Positions 38,953-51,878 of a DNA stretch of 64,000 nucleotides are shown piece by piece. Origin of the DNA: Dryas octopetala (lineage: Eukaryota > Streptophyta > Magnoliopsida > Rosales > Rosaceae). Where the stretch lies: NCBI GenBank assembly GCA_963921425.1, contig OY992832.1, forward strand, positions 21,116,835 to 21,180,834, read 5' to 3'. The notes beneath the pieces are model-generated. The model was not told the DNA's origin, made no database searches, and saw only the letters and a program-made list of their open reading frames with translations. Both the position numbers and the translations under genes were made by a program. Numbering within the stretch: position 1 is the first letter of the stretch; every line of letters starts with the position of its first letter.

Positions 38953-39636
38953 ATTCGTTTGCTTACTCACTCATGAGGTGAAATGGGGGGTGGGTTAAAA
39001 ATTAAGTTGCAATTTCTATAACCAACTCAATCTGGTCATATGAAATCCCAACCATTAATGACTATGTTATACACATGCAATTAGATGTTTTATATTCCTA
39101 GTAACAGATTTCTTGTAGTTTTCTCCCAAAATTGGCAGATTTACGTTTGATCCTACTGCCAAGTTGGGTTTAGATGTTGCTTCATGCATCATTACGAGGT
39201 ATACTTTGCTGTTTATAAGTAACTCTGCTTTGTCATGAAGTTCCAATTTATAGGAAGTGTATTACTGAAATTAATTTTTCTCATGTGTTCTTCTAACTCT
39301 AGGGCTCCAATAGGACAAGATGTTGAAGGGAAACCAAAATATGTCATACGCCCGTAAGTCTTTCTGTCCAAGTGTCAATATGCCTGATTTTAAATTCTTG
39401 GAACTTGATTATGTAACTTTTGAGTCCTTAAATTTTATATTGTTTCTACTTGCATCTGTTTATATGAGTTCTTGATTTACTTTCCAATTTTTTGGTTGAT
39501 CTTAAGGTATGCTGTCAAAAATGATCACTTCTGCTTTGGTTCAGATTTTTGAGGATTCATCGATTTATAGATTTCAAGCTTTGTTCATTTTATTGAAACT
39601 GTGGGCAGGTGTATCCAGTAGGAAAAATGAGTCAGG
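38810..39636 (+). pseudogene. NADH-cytochrome b5 reductase gene fragment
   Basis: Four exon-like blocks with matching phases and normal splice sites: 38810-38885 (ALNPNKWIEFKLQDTSRVSH), 39139-39198 (FTFDPTAKLGLDVASCIITR), 39303-39353 (APIGQDVEGKPKYVIRP) and about 39609-39636 (VYPVGKMSQ). These match consecutive parts of the FAD-binding domain of the plant mitochondrial-type enzyme. The stretch that should follow YVIRP, with the FAD/NAD loop sequence, is missing, the N-terminal part is absent, and nothing after MSQ continues the domain. It is therefore a truncated copy. A (TC)n run (about 38898-38953) fills intron 1. Confidence 0.8.
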
Positions 39637-40811
39637 AAAATTTTCATATACTTGGACAATAATTATTGAAATAGGATGATATGCTTTGCCAATAAAGGAA
39701 AACACATAAGGAAAAATATAGTTTTGATGCTAATTGATCAATAAAGTTCTTGAGAGCCAGGAAATAGCAATTTCATGTTCCAAGAAATGTTCTTGAATTA
39801 AAGGTTCTGAACGGTCCTTTTTTGTCCAGTCTCTTAGTTGTTGAAAACAGTGACTGTAGTTTTTCATGTCAAATTGGATACCTCATGTTCTTTATATCAA
39901 TTTAGTTTTTCATTGTTTTCGATAGTCCTAATAAGTTAGCTAAACACATTGTGTTTATTCAATCATTTTATCTTGATTTCTCTTTTTAATTTCTTGTAGC
40001 TGCTATATGCTAGCTAATGATTATGCATGTTGAATTCTCAACTTGCTCACTCTATTTCAGGTCAGTTCCAATTATAATATCAGTAAAATTTACTCAACTA
40101 AGAATGATTATTGCAATTATCTTGTCATTCTTGTATTTAACAAATGAAATGTTAACAATACAATGAAAACTATTTTGTTGATCATAGTTCAAAGAAGAGT
40201 CATGCAAAACCCAAGAAGAAATCCATGCGGTATGAATGGAGTGGCCGGAACTTTTACAAGTGCGTTGATTTAAGATTACATTGAACATGAAACTGTTTGT
40301 AATTTATTTAGTTTCTTAATATGTTCTCGATCATCTTTTGTTTTTTTGTTTTTACTCCACTTTTGATGTAGTTGAATTTGGTCCTAATATTTTTAATCTA
40401 TTTCTGATGTTTGTGGCGTGTATTAGGAGTTTGTTATGTTTTGATGAAGTGGATGTTCATATTTTGTTGCCTAAGATTCTAATGGAAATCCATTTGCCCA
40501 AATAATAATTTAATGCTGCAATTACTTCAACCTAATTAATTTTTTTTTTAAAAATGGTTTAATGTATGGGACTGATAGATGATTCTAATGAGTGTTGCAA
40601 TCACATGTGGACGCATTACAACATAAGTCATGTATGTTGCCGACAAGACCTGACTGCTGCCAGAGAAATTGGCAGCCAAATTAATAGATAAAACACACTT
40701 TCTGGAAATAAAGGAAGGACAGATGCTCTGGGGGTTGGGATAGTGCTATACCGACCCCATCCTGTTACACTGTCATTGCTTTGGTCGCTGCACTGTGGCT
40801 ATTGTATATAA
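39637..40811. other. Non-coding DNA with one exon-like stretch
   Basis: A possible exon at about 40187-40260 reads SKKSHAKPKKKSMRYEWSGR and is followed by no recognisable continuation. I do not recognise it. It may be further captured host DNA. Otherwise nothing visible. Confidence 0.3.
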
Positions 40812-43800
40812 CTTTCGCCGAAATTTTCGTTTTTCAGGGATCCCGAAAATTTATCACATTACCCTTAATTTTCGGTAATTTTTCGGCGAAATTTCGGCCG
40901 AAATTTCGATCCCCCTCACATGCATTTCTGTAAAATTTCGTCGAAATTTCGCTGTGAACAGAAAAAAATTCACTGTGCAGCACTGCAGCCTTACCTTATC
41001 ACTCGGATCTCTTCCTCTTTTCATCCACACACTCAAATCTGAACCTATTCTCTCTGTCTTCTTCTCCCCTGCGCACAAGGTTTCTCTCCCAGTGGCCTCC
41101 TTCTCCGGCGCGGCGTGACTCTTTCTCCCTCTTCACTCTGTCTTCTCCGGCGCGGCGTGACCCCCTGCAAAGGTAACATAGTTGCAGTAGAATTTCTCGG
41201 TATTTTCTAAATAAATAGGACAACCCACTGTGAATTGAATGTCATAAATTATGCAGTGCTTTTGATCAAGTGATCGCCCAGCTGTAGGATCAAAGGACGG
41301 CTGTGACTGGACTGATCCATTTAAACCCCAGAGAAGTAAAATAGGACCCATGACCCACTACACTACAAGTCTACAACACCCATCTGAAGAGAGAATAGAG
41401 AAAATGGAGAGATAAGTCTCCCCATCTGAGGGAGATAAGCTGCGATCTTCGCACAATCGATTGAGAACCAACGGAAGAGAAGATTCAATCTGTAAAAATT
41501 GAGCAACCTTCACGTTCTCAAGGTTGGGTTTTTTTGTCTTTTTTATATATTTTTTTTGTTGTTGTTGATTTAAGTTCAATTTATGTCCTTTACCCAGATG
41601 GGCCAGATCTTTCATTTTCTCATTTCTGGTTCAGTGACTTTGTCACTTGATATCGGCCCATTAATGTGCTTAGCTGAAAACAAATCTGTCACATTAATTG
41701 TATTTTGAGGAGCACTTTGAATGCCATTATGCAATTAGCTGATGCATCTGTCTAGGAAATAGGCTTTTCTATCCCATACCAGCGTAATAGATGGTAGAGG
41801 CTTGTTGACTTGTTGTTCAGTAACTTCAGTTTAGAGTTTAGACCAAAAATAAATGAAACAAAATAAAAAAACAAATGAAATGGGGATTAATCCAACTTTG
41901 CAGTATATAATTTTTAAGATCCTCTCCCTCACCCCTGTGAATCTGTGATGCATTATGCATATATATTATATATATATAATATATGTCAAAATATATAAGA
42001 TTAATAAAATAATAATGCTATTTTTTTGACAAGTATATAATAATATAATTTTGGCACTAATATATCCGAATATTGGTAATTTGTGGAATGCATGACAACA
42101 TTTTCTAGTTTGATGTGAGTTTGAAGTGGGTTGTGTACTAAATTTATGGTTCTATAACAAGATTGAGAAGGCAATTAATCTTATATTCTTATCTAAGAAA
42201 TGGATAATTTGTTTTATTATATTCTTTTATTTCTTAATTTATTTTTGTGAAAAGATTTATTGTTAATTAAGTGTTCCACAGTTATTAATGTATATTTGAT
42301 TGTGATTTTGCATATTTGATTGTTATTTTGCATATTTGATTGTTATTATGATGATTGTGAATTTGTGATTGTGTATGTCTTTTGTTATTAGGTACTAATA
42401 TGGACAGTGGAGGAAGAACACGTGATTCAGCTTGGGAGCATGCACTTCCAAATCCGGCTAGTAAACAAGGTTCAATATGCAAATATTGTGGCCTTGTAAT
42501 GAATGGTGGTGGAGTCACAAGACTGAAATACCACCTTGCAGGTATTGATCCTGGAAGCAATGTGAAACGTTGCACTAGTGTCCCACCAGAGGTGAAACAA
42601 CACATTGCAAACACCTTGGGATATAAACAACAACAAAGGAACAAGAAAGCCCAACAAATAGAAGAGATTCAAGCAGAACTTCGTGGAGAAGGTCATATAA
42701 ACTTGAGTGACAGTGACGACGACGACGATGATGATTATAATGATGATATGGGGCCTGAAGAGCGAAGAAATTTTCGAGCTGCAATTCGACAATCCAAAGC
42801 AGCACAATGGGATAGGGAACACCTACATAAAGTCCCGAATAGAGGACAAGGTTCTGGGTCTAGTAGTGGTTCACAGTTGAGAAGAGGATCAAGCATGAGG
42901 GAATCACAACCAACACCCCCAATAGCACCAAGCCTCTACAAGTCATCTAAAGCACGCCAAAAGAGTGCTAAAAATCTCTTTTCTGGAGGGTCAATCAAAG
43001 AAAAGATGCAGGGCTTGATAGCCAAGTTCTTCATCTACGAAAATGTTCCTCCTTCAAAAGCAGCATCTCATCATTTCAAAAACTTGGTGATAGGATGTCA
43101 GCAGGCAGGAGAAGGAGTGGAACCTCCATCACCCTATCAGATACGGAATGTATATTTGGAAAAGGAATTTAATGAAATGCAAGAGCATGTCAACAACTTG
43201 AATAAGGATTGGGCAACTTATGGTTGCACAATCATGTCCGATGGTTGGACAGGTCCAACCAAGTTGTCTATTATAAACTTCATGGCATACTCAAGAGGTA
43301 AGACTATATTCCTTAAGTCCGTTGATTCTTCAAATTGCATAAAGGATGCAAGATATATATATCGGCTACTGAAGGATGTAATGGAGGAGGTTGGACCGGA
43401 CAATGTTGTTCAAGTTGTCACTGACAATGGTTCCGCATATGTCGCCGCAGGGAAGAAGTTAATGAAAAAATATAATGTGTACTGGACGTCGTGTGCGGCA
43501 CATTGCATTGATCTCATGTTCGAAGAGATTGGGAAGAACCAGTCGGTTGCTAAGGTGATAAAAAAGGCTCAAAAGATCACAAATTTTATTTACAACCATA
43601 ATTGGTTGTTGGCAAAGATGCGTGAGATTTGTGGTGGAGATATTATTCGTCCTGGTCCCACCCGATTTGCTACTCACTATCTTGCATTGGATAGTTTGTA
43701 TCAAAAGATGATTGGGTTGAAGCAATTGTTCACTTGTACTGATTGGGGCAATAGCAACTTCCGGCGAGGAGAAGCAGGACAACAGGTGGAATCCATAGTA

Positions 43801-46000
43801 CTTGATCACTCATTTTGGCAACAGGTGCTTAAGATTTGCGGTTTGTTAGAACCTCTATACATAGTTTTACGTGTTGTCGATACAGAGGTGTATCCTACTA
43901 TGGGATCTGTTTATGAGTTGATGCGTCGTGTAAAGGAAGAATTATTACTTAAACACGGTGCACGGTGGGTGGTAAAAATCATCGATGATCGATGGTTTAA
44001 AACATTACAACACGATTTGCATGCAGCAGGTAACCTAAATATGTTTAATTTAAATTTAGTTCCGCATGTTTTTTCATTGATCTAAGTTATCTAACTTTAA
44101 ATTATTGTTACTAAATATGTATTTCAATATTTATTTGATGCAGCCCACTATTTAAATCCTCGCTACCAATATAAAGAAGGCGTGGCAAATGATGGTGAAC
44201 TTATTCGGGCTGTGCACAATGTATATAAAACATTGGATCCTGATTCAACAGAAGTTGCCCAATTTGGAAATGAGGTGAAAATAACTTGCCATAACACTTT
44301 AATTTACTTTGTGAAAATAACTTGCCATAACACTTTAAAAAATTTAATTGTCTTAAGTTTTATATTTTGATGGATATTGTATGATTTGTATCTAGCTAAC
44401 TTATTTCAAAGATGCGAAGAGAATGTTCGGAGAGCGAGCTGCAATTGCCGCTAGATCAAAAATGTCTCCTAGTGAGTATACACCGTACTTTTATTAGTTG
44501 GATCAATTGAATGGTTGAACTTACACTCATAATTTTGTACAATTCAGGTGAATGGTGGATCATGTATGGGACTGATGCGCCTACTGTAAGAAAATTAGCC
44601 ATCAAAGTTCTTTCACAAACGGCGTCATCATCCGCTTGTGAAAGAAACTGGAGCACTTTCGCTCTCATACACACCAAGCAAAGAAACAGGCTTTCATATA
44701 GTAGGTTAGAAAAGATGGTCTATTGCTACTATAATATGAAGCTTGCAATTCGAGACAAACAAGCTGAGGTAGATCGCGTCGACAACTATGATCCGCTAGA
44801 TATGTTTGAAAATTGTATGGGAGATGATGATGCAGAGGAAAACCAGCTTTATCAGTGGATCAGACCCATCCATCTAGATGATGATGCAGGCAATCCAGAT
44901 CCTGATGTTGCAGCCCAAGCACGCCAAGAAGGCATCAATGTGGAAAGAGTTCTTAATGAGGAGGTGGGCCCTACTGAGAGTTTTGAGGAACTTATGCGAG
45001 GTCCAAGAAATCGCAACGAAAATGTTCCCACTAATCCTTCTCGATCAGGCAACTCTGACACAGGATCAGACACACCTACCAACAGTGGAAGTAGAGGTGG
45101 TGGTGAGGGTGGTGGTGGTGGTAGAAATGAAGATAACACTGGAGATGATCAATACGATATCATTCGATTTACTGGTGAAGAAAACTACACCCATGCAACA
45201 CAAAATGAGGATCATGAGAGTAGGCGTGCAGGACGGGGAATTGGTGCCATTGGAAAGGACTACAATCGCAGGAAAAGAGGTAATGTGGGTATGATACCAG
45301 AAGAAGAGGATTCGTTATCCACCACTTTTGGTTCTATGGGGGTAGCAGATGATAATTACAATTATGGGCAAAACCCTCTAATAGTCTACCCACCATATCC
45401 CTTTTACTCAGGTGAGTCTGGCAGTAGCTCTTCAAATGAGTATGGCTATGGGCAAATCCCACCACAAATACCACCTCCTGATTCATACGGTTGGCATGTT
45501 GGGAATTATATGCAAAGTTATGCTGGAGATGTATCTTGGGGTGATTATTCTTCGCAATTCACCTACTCTAGACAGGATGATACTGAAGACAGTGACAATT
45601 TTGAACCTCCTAGAAACTCTATGTGGTATTGAATACTTATTTAATTCATGATTTAAAATTGTAATATAAATAAATTTGAGGTGTAAATGTGTAATTTATA
45701 TAATTACTAATTAGTGACCCATTTTTTTAACAGTATTTACCACCAGCGCACATTATATTCATCTTATATTACATAAAACTTACTATATAATTTGGTTTCT
45801 TCAATTTTTTTTATCAATACAGTAGATAATATGTTAAATAAGCATATGGTCAAGTTTCATTCAAAATTTCCGTATTTTGATAGCAATTTCCGTCGTTTTT
45901 ATCTCATTTTGTCGAAATCGAAATTTTAATCGAAATTTCCTCGAAAATTTCCGTCGAAATTTCCATCGAAAATTTCCTCGAAACCGAAATTTTACTCCTT
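40812..46000 (+). mobile_element. hAT transposon B, 5.2 kb, possibly autonomous
   Basis: Bounded by the 8 bp direct repeat gtatataa (40804-40811 and 46001-46008). Both ends carry dense 'cgaaattt'/'aaatttcg' repeats; the right end reads CGAAATTTTACTCCTT, close to the end of the 1.2 kb relative at 10210-11409, while the left terminus is more diverged. It encodes one spliced transposase on the plus strand. About 41000-41600 is a transcript leader or promoter region with C/T-rich sequence. Confidence 0.8.
42400..45632 (+). CDS. hAT transposase B, four exons, open throughout
   Basis: Exons 42400-44029, 44144-44274, 44396-44471 and 44548-45632 join in phase at GT..AG sites to 973 codons without a stop. 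The start MDSGGRTRDSAWEH follows an intron acceptor in the 5' leader. A BED zinc finger comes first (SICKYCGLVMNGGGVTRLKYH), then an acidic run, a DUF659-type domain (VYLEKEFNEMQ; TIMSDGWTGP; QVVTDNGSAYVAAG; YWTSCAAHCIDLM), the block with GPTRFATHYLALDSL, and the hAT dimerisation region (EWWIMYGTDAPTVRKLA; SQTASSSACERNWSTFALIH). The C-terminus is a Gly/Asn/Tyr-rich disordered tail. All catalytic-type blocks seem present, so it may be functional; it still lies inside recognisable transposon ends, so domestication is not indicated. Confidence 0.85.
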
Positions 46001-46008
46001 GTATATAA

Positions 46009-46543
46009 GTGATTGAGAACAGTCCTTTCAAGAGAGAAAGGGGACTGTTATATATCAGAAGCATATCTATGTTATTGTTGTAGTGAGGGAAGTGCTCATG
46101 ATTTAAGAATTAATATTTATTATTGCTGTAGTCGATTTACAATATTCTTGTTTTTATTACTAGAAGAGTCAAGAGGCACATATGTCCTATGTATCACTGT
46201 ATCAGTTGGTATATATAATTGTATTTTGAAACTTCAAAATGGGTGGCTTCAGTCCCACAATAAATTCCACTCAGAAAATTTCAGTAATTGATGAAATTGG
46301 AAATCTGAATTTCTTAATTTTGCTGATCTGCTGTATATGCTTTAATTAATTTGGTAGCTTTGAGACTTATGTTTTGGGGCTAACCATTTGCAGCATCTCA
46401 TCAACTGTTTTTTGTTTTGCTTGCTTTAATTAAGTTGCTTATTTTGTATTTTTGCTATGCCTTAATTAGTATACATGTCTGCCGAGTACTGGTCAATGTA
46501 TCTCGATTCTCGTTCCCATCATTGAGTTAGGGACCGTTTGTAC
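46009..46543. other. Array module right of hAT B
   Basis: The sequence to 46084 ends in 'ttattgttgtagtg', and from 46085 it matches the 3' block after member 3 (19750). At about 46235-46530 the 'gggtggcttcagtc' and 'gctttaattaatttggtagc' modules follow. The 'gttgtagtg' junction resembles a CACTA right end, so the reductase fragment may have arrived in a CACTA element. No gene. Confidence 0.4.
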
Positions 46544-47229
46544 TAGGGGTGGGTCGGTGTCGGTAACCGAACCGCCAACTACATACCGTCGACCGACCGA
46601 CAAGGGTCGAAATGGGCAAAACGCCAACCGCTGCCGCCACCGACTCTGTCGGTGAACTGACTGTCGGTGAAACCGCAAGTGACGGTCGGATCGGTTCGAA
46701 ATGGATCCAAACCGACCAGCTTTCTGTTTGGGTGTGGCTGTGCTTGGTGTGGCTGTGCGATGGTTGCAGGACTTGCAGGTTGAAGAAGAAGAAGAAGCTG
46801 CAGCGGCATCTGAGGTTGTCCATCGCGGCGACGGCATCTGAGGTCGTCCATCGCAGCGGCGAGGTTGCAGCAGTCGAAGAAGAAAGGTCGTCCATCTCGG
46901 CGGCGAGGTTGCAGGTTGAAGAAGAAGAAGAAGTTGCTGCGCGCCAGAAACTAGGAGAGGAAAAAAAAGAGAAACCAGGAGAGGAGAAGAAGAAGAAGAA
47001 GCTGCTTGCTGCCAGAAACCAAGAGAGAAGAAGAAGATGAAGAAGGGTCGGTCGGTGCGGTTTACCGACGGTGTGGGGGTTTAGAAGCCGCCTCCGCCTC
47101 CGCCCCCTGTCGGATCGGTTAGAAAACCGCAACCAATGCGTCGGCTCTCGTCGGAGCGGTTGCTGGGCGGATCGGTCGCGTCGATTTTCGGGTGCGGTTC
47201 GGTTATAGCGGTATTCCGACCCACCCCTA
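46544..47229. mobile_element. hAT-type MITE, 0.7 kb, GC-richer
   Basis: Ends TAGGGGTGGGTCGGTGTCGG and, inverted, TAGGGGTGGGTCGGAATACC, with the perfect 8 bp duplication gtttgtac (46536-46543, 47230-47237). The other array copies (e.g. 9926) read 'ggaccgtttgcacttctt' without interruption. The interior is rich in 'gaagaag' and 'ggtcgg' words, which produces long but meaningless open frames on both strands. Confidence 0.9.
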
Positions 47230-47237
47230 GTTTGTAC

Positions 47238-49063
47238 TTGTTGGGGTTTCTTTAATTGGCATGTTAATGTTTTCCTTTTTATGTGGGGTAGTCAATATAG
47301 CATGATAACTGTCATCCTAATTATATATAAGACGAAACACGATTGATGTGTCCACTGGGAAACATATCTATTTTGCCACATTAAGTATTTGGCAAACTTC
47401 CCACTAACTTGCTATTAGACTCTATAGACCCTACAAGTTATGGACTCGTATGCCCATCATCGATCTCCATTGAGAGTCATATCTCATCTCTATGTGGGTT
47501 TGATTTTTCATTCTATACTATTTTGATTTTGTAATAAAATAATATTTGCTTTATTCATTTACCCCATTCATTAGAATTAAAGATAAATTTTTAAAGTAGC
47601 AAATCTTTATGTCAAATTGCTACATAAGTTAGTAAAAACATTTTTAGTCTATTAATTTGCTACCTCCATTAGTGTTGCTCTAAAAGCCCCTCCAAAGGGT
47701 GCGGTAAACATCTAGTCAAAATCAAATTTGGCGTGCCAAGTTGGTTTTATAAGCTCCAAGGGCTACGGTTAGAAGGATGGCAGAGTTTGCCATATGCTAT
47801 GGCATGTGTAAATTTACGATGAAAAGCAAATGTATACGAGGTCCACTTGATTATTAAATTGTCATGTGCTCCGACTCTATAGCCAATTGTCTGCATGTAT
47901 GACTTTGAAAATAAAGCCCGTTAATCAATATATATATATATATATATATATAAAGCAAAAACATCCAAAATAAATAAACAATAAAATAATATATAAATTT
48001 TTGAGAAATCAAATTTTCATAACACTACCGCATAAGTTAGGAAAATACGTTATTTTTTACCTATACATTTACTACCTCTTCTGAAGATGTCAGTGTAAAA
48101 TCTATTTCTAGTTGCATATTCATGAATCACGATGAAATATATGCAAGAGGAATTGTTCTTGGAAAAGTATCAAACAAATACTTTTAGCTTCCTCAACTAT
48201 GAGGGAAGAGTATGTAGCAAGAAGCTATATGTCAGGCTAGGCCAATGACGAATTGATGATGAGGGCTAGCGGAAACAATTTCTCTTAAAAATTACCAAAA
48301 AAAAAAAAGCTTTAAGTGAATTGGCAATTTGGGATACAGATAGAATTGCCCTGAAAGAGTAGATAAATTTTAGGGAGATTTAGAATGCAGTCTATTTTAT
48401 GAGTCTTTTTTATATTAAGACCGGTAGTAATTTAGAGTTTTTAATTAAGTTCTTTTATTTTTCTTTTTTGACGACTTTATGTTAGGTTTTAACTCCAAGA
48501 TTTTGGGTTCCACCCAAAATCTCGAAGTTAAAACCTAACATGCAGCCTCTACAAAGTCCACTCTACACCTTAAGAGGAGAAATACCCTTTAAATAGAGGA
48601 AAATACCCTTCAAATTGAGAAATAAATTTATTATAAATTAAAATAATTTTTTTATAAATTAAAATAATTTTTTTATAAATTTTAAAATACTTCTAATTTC
48701 TATTTAAAAATTGTTTTTATAAAAAATTTAAGCCTAATTATCTTTAAATTTTATTTCCTTCTTAGTTGAAAATTTTATTTTCACATTAATATTGGAGAAA
48801 TGATTGTGTGTACGTACACCCACTAATTTTTGGTGGACCAAGATAAAGAAATACAGTAAGATGTACACCGTGGCACAACACTATTGGAGGACTGATGTGT
48901 CCTCGACTGTCTCGATTGATTTCGACATTAATAAAGAAAGAAAACGAAAAAGAAAAATCTCTTTCACTCAGTCCCGCGGCTAATCGATCAAAACTATTCG
49001 AAACTCAACTGGAAAAAAGGAAAAAAGAAAGGCAGAGGGAATTGAAGCAACATCGCAGTTGCA
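47238..49063. other. Intergenic DNA before the membrin gene
   Basis: Up to about 47880 it carries array modules and the dispersed repeat shared with 19955-20215; after that the array seems to end. A (TA)n run lies at 47930-47953, and a hairpin at 48480-48540. The presumed promoter and leader of the membrin gene are within about 48800-49063; no clear TATA box was identified. Confidence 0.45.
48480..48540. repeat. Near-perfect inverted repeat
   Basis: Arms of about 28 bases beginning tgttaggttttaact and ending agttaaaacctaaca pair across a short loop (ttccacc region), with a small internal mismatch near 'ccaag/ctcg'. It could be a small foldback element or a hairpin RNA source. Confidence 0.8.
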
Positions 49064-51243
49064 ATGGCGGTGGAAACAGGAGGAGGAGTGACGCTGTCGA
49101 AGATGTACGAGAGAGCCATGAAGCTGTTGTTAAGGGCCAGAGAGGGACTTGAGAGGCTGGAGACGTTGGAGCACTCAACCGCCGCCATTGACTCCCCAGA
49201 CCTTTCCCTGTTAATCAAAAACGACATTTTCCAGGTTCAATCTCTCTGCGCCGAGATGGACCACCTCTGCCGCTCTGTAACCTCCACGTCCCAACGCGAC
49301 TTTCCTCATCTCTGGAAAAGGTAGGGTTTGTTTCGGTGTATACATCCGTGATCGATCGAGTTTTTTTATCAGTTTTGTACATCCTAATTGTGAGACTCCA
49401 CATTGTGAGGTATGTAGTACGTATTACTCTGTATTATAGTTCAATAATCTAATAAGAGCTGCGGCACCGCCTATTGTTTTAACTTTTAAGTAACGATTCA
49501 TGCAAAAAAGATTACAAAGTGGATTTATCTAAATGTCTTAATAGGTTCTGATTTATCTAAGTTTTTACATCTTGAATGAAATGCTGAAAATTAGAGAGTT
49601 CCGATCTTCAAACTACAATATGAATGTAGAGTGTGTCCCACAGTTTCTTTGAGTGGATCATGTTTTGCTTTGTTATGCAGAAAAGTGGAACAAGTAGTGG
49701 AAGGGGCTGCTTTTTTGAACGAAGGTTTGGATAATTATAACTTAAGGAATGAGAAGAGGATTATGGAAGCAAGAGAGAGGGAAGAGTTGCTTGGAAGAGC
49801 TGTATGAAATTAATTCATGCCCTTGCCTTTTTTTTGGAGCCCGGCCATTTACTTTTTGTTTACTACATCATTCTCATGCCTTTGTTTTGTGCTGCAGAAT
49901 GAGGAGTCTTCTGATCATATATTGAGAATCTTAGATGAGGAGGCACAAGCAATGCAGTCAGTTCGTAGTTCTTCTCGCATGCTTGAAGAAGCCTGTGCCA
50001 CTGGGGAAGCTATTCTTTTCAAATATTCAGACCAAAGGGAAATCTTAAAGGTATTAAACTGTTTGTGTTCACCTTTAAGCACCTCCCTTTTCATTAATGT
50101 TTATTAAAAAAAAGGGATAGGGAAATTGCGACTTGTCTCTATTTTTGCTGTTGTTGTTGTTGTATATAGTTGAAAAATTCATTAATAAGCTCTTAACATT
50201 TAATTGTAGCCCCTCTTCGATATAGCATGTAAGTAGTAGTTTCTGAGGGAAAATTGGTTGAGTGAAGGTTTGAGATTTTAATTACTTTTCAACAGTTGAA
50301 AGACATGGATATGATTCATAGCATGGGATATACTTTTCAGTGAGTATATCGTATATGTGATGCAGGGCAACAGAGAGAATTAGAGAGTAATTAAGTATAC
50401 AGAACAGGGAGAAGAACTAAAACAAGGATCGAATTAGGATAACTCAAATCAATATTACCAATCACTCAATGAATGCTAGAAGCCTAAAACTTTATTACAA
50501 TAAGGCCTCTCTAATAAGGCAATTCTATAATAGTAATTAGTAAATACCTAAAATGATCTAGTATAATTTCATAATTCTTGCTTATTCCTAAAACTGATGT
50601 AGGACAACACAAGGTGGGTGTTGCCTAGGATGGTAGTCGGCTTTAGATGGTAGAAATTTTAGCAATCAAAAGAGGTTGAGAGAAAAAGAAGTTCAGGGTT
50701 GCTATAATTTTAGGGAAAGTAGCTAGAGAGATGGCCGGAGAAGAATGTGGAGAAGAAAATAAAGGAGATATCAAGCCACTAAGCCCTCAACAACACTTAC
50801 TTTTCAGTCATTGAAAATCTGATTTGCATTACAGGAGATAGCCATATTTATAGCCTTCAAATAGAACTCCTAAAGATCCTATATGTTCTAGAATGAATTT
50901 TTGAAGCAATCTGAAGTAAAGTCAAAGGAAGTCGAACTCGATATGGCCGATAAAAAAACGTAAAAGGCCAATAGCTCTGTAACATATTCGGTATGGAACA
51001 GTTAATTAGTGATGCATTGCATGTTTGTTGCTACCAACGCTTTGCTAAAACCTTGTTGAATCCTCTGTTGTATTGTTTCAGAGAGCACAACGAAATGCAC
51101 TGGATATCCGGAACACAGTGGGTCTCTCCAACTCTCTATTGAAGCTCATCGAGAGGCGGCAGCGTGCTGATCAGTGGATCAAGTATGCAGGCATGATTTT
51201 GACAGTCATTATTGTGTTTTTCTGTTGGAGGTGGACAAGATGA
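49064..51243 (+). CDS. Membrin-type Golgi Qb-SNARE
   Basis: Exons 49064-49320, 49681-49801, 49898-50050 and 51082-51243 join in phase to 230 residues, the normal length for plant membrins (MEMB11/MEMB12 type). These SNAREs act in ER-Golgi and intra-Golgi vesicle fusion. Residues 1-90 form the N-terminal helical region (LSKMYERAMKLLLRAREGLE; SPDLSLLIKNDI; SQRDFPHLWKRK). The SNARE motif runs from about DEEAQAMQSVRSSSRMLEEA through SDQREILK, with the expected zero-layer Gln near residue 172, to VGLSNSLLKLIERR. A C-terminal tail anchor (about 213-226) ends WRWTR. Introns are normal; intron 3 is about 1 kb and may hold a reversed LTR-like insert. The gene appears intact. Confidence 0.93.
50345..50975. 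repeat. Possible retroelement remnant in membrin intron 3
   Basis: AT-rich sequence with, on the minus strand, a TATA-like 'ggctataaatatggc' motif and short runs typical of LTRs. No terminal pairs or duplication were found. The splice sites of the host intron are unaffected. Confidence 0.25.
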
Positions 51244-51754
51244 TCTATGCTTTCAGATGTTGCGAGGGTATTTCATTTATATTTTGTGGAAAGAGACTAG
51301 CTTTGTACAAGGCCATCTTTTAGAAGACACATATTTTAGCAATCAAAGTATTTCATTTATATATTATTTATTTAAGGGGAGGGGGAATCGAATTTGGTTG
51401 AAGAGAGACAAACTCTACAGCCTTTTTAACTGAGCTGCCCACCAAGTGCCACACAAACTTATATATAAATGAATTTAGGTCCAATAGTGGTCCACCTTTC
51501 CCTTAATATGTTGTCTTCTTCATATGGATGGTTTAAACTTTGAGTCTCAGCTAGGCAGCTCTTTGGTTGGGACAATAGAGTTTATATTTTGAAGGTGAGT
51601 TAACACTCAGTCAATGGATCAATGCCTTTATATAGTAGTATTGATATTATGGAAATGCCTTATATGTTGTTAACTATTTTTCTTCTGGAAATGCCTTATA
51701 AGAGTCATGTGGTAGTAAAGCTCTCTAGCAATCTGAAAAAAAAAAAAAAAAAAA

Positions 51755-51790
<36 letters not shown>

Positions 51791-51878
51791 CTGTTGGGTA
51801 ATCACAGTTGGCTAGGCATGTTGAGTCCAATTGACCTCTATTTATGTAGCCTATGATAACCCAGTTTGTGGAACTAAC
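51244..51878. other. 3' region of membrin and spacer
   Basis: Presumed 3' UTR followed by AT-rich spacer with a poly-A run and an (AAT)n microsatellite (about 51739-51790). No gene. Confidence 0.5.

Noticed and set aside
46493-47132. Several frames of 90-200 codons on both strands
   Set aside because: They lie inside the MITE and consist of 'gaagaag' and 'ggtcgg' repeats.
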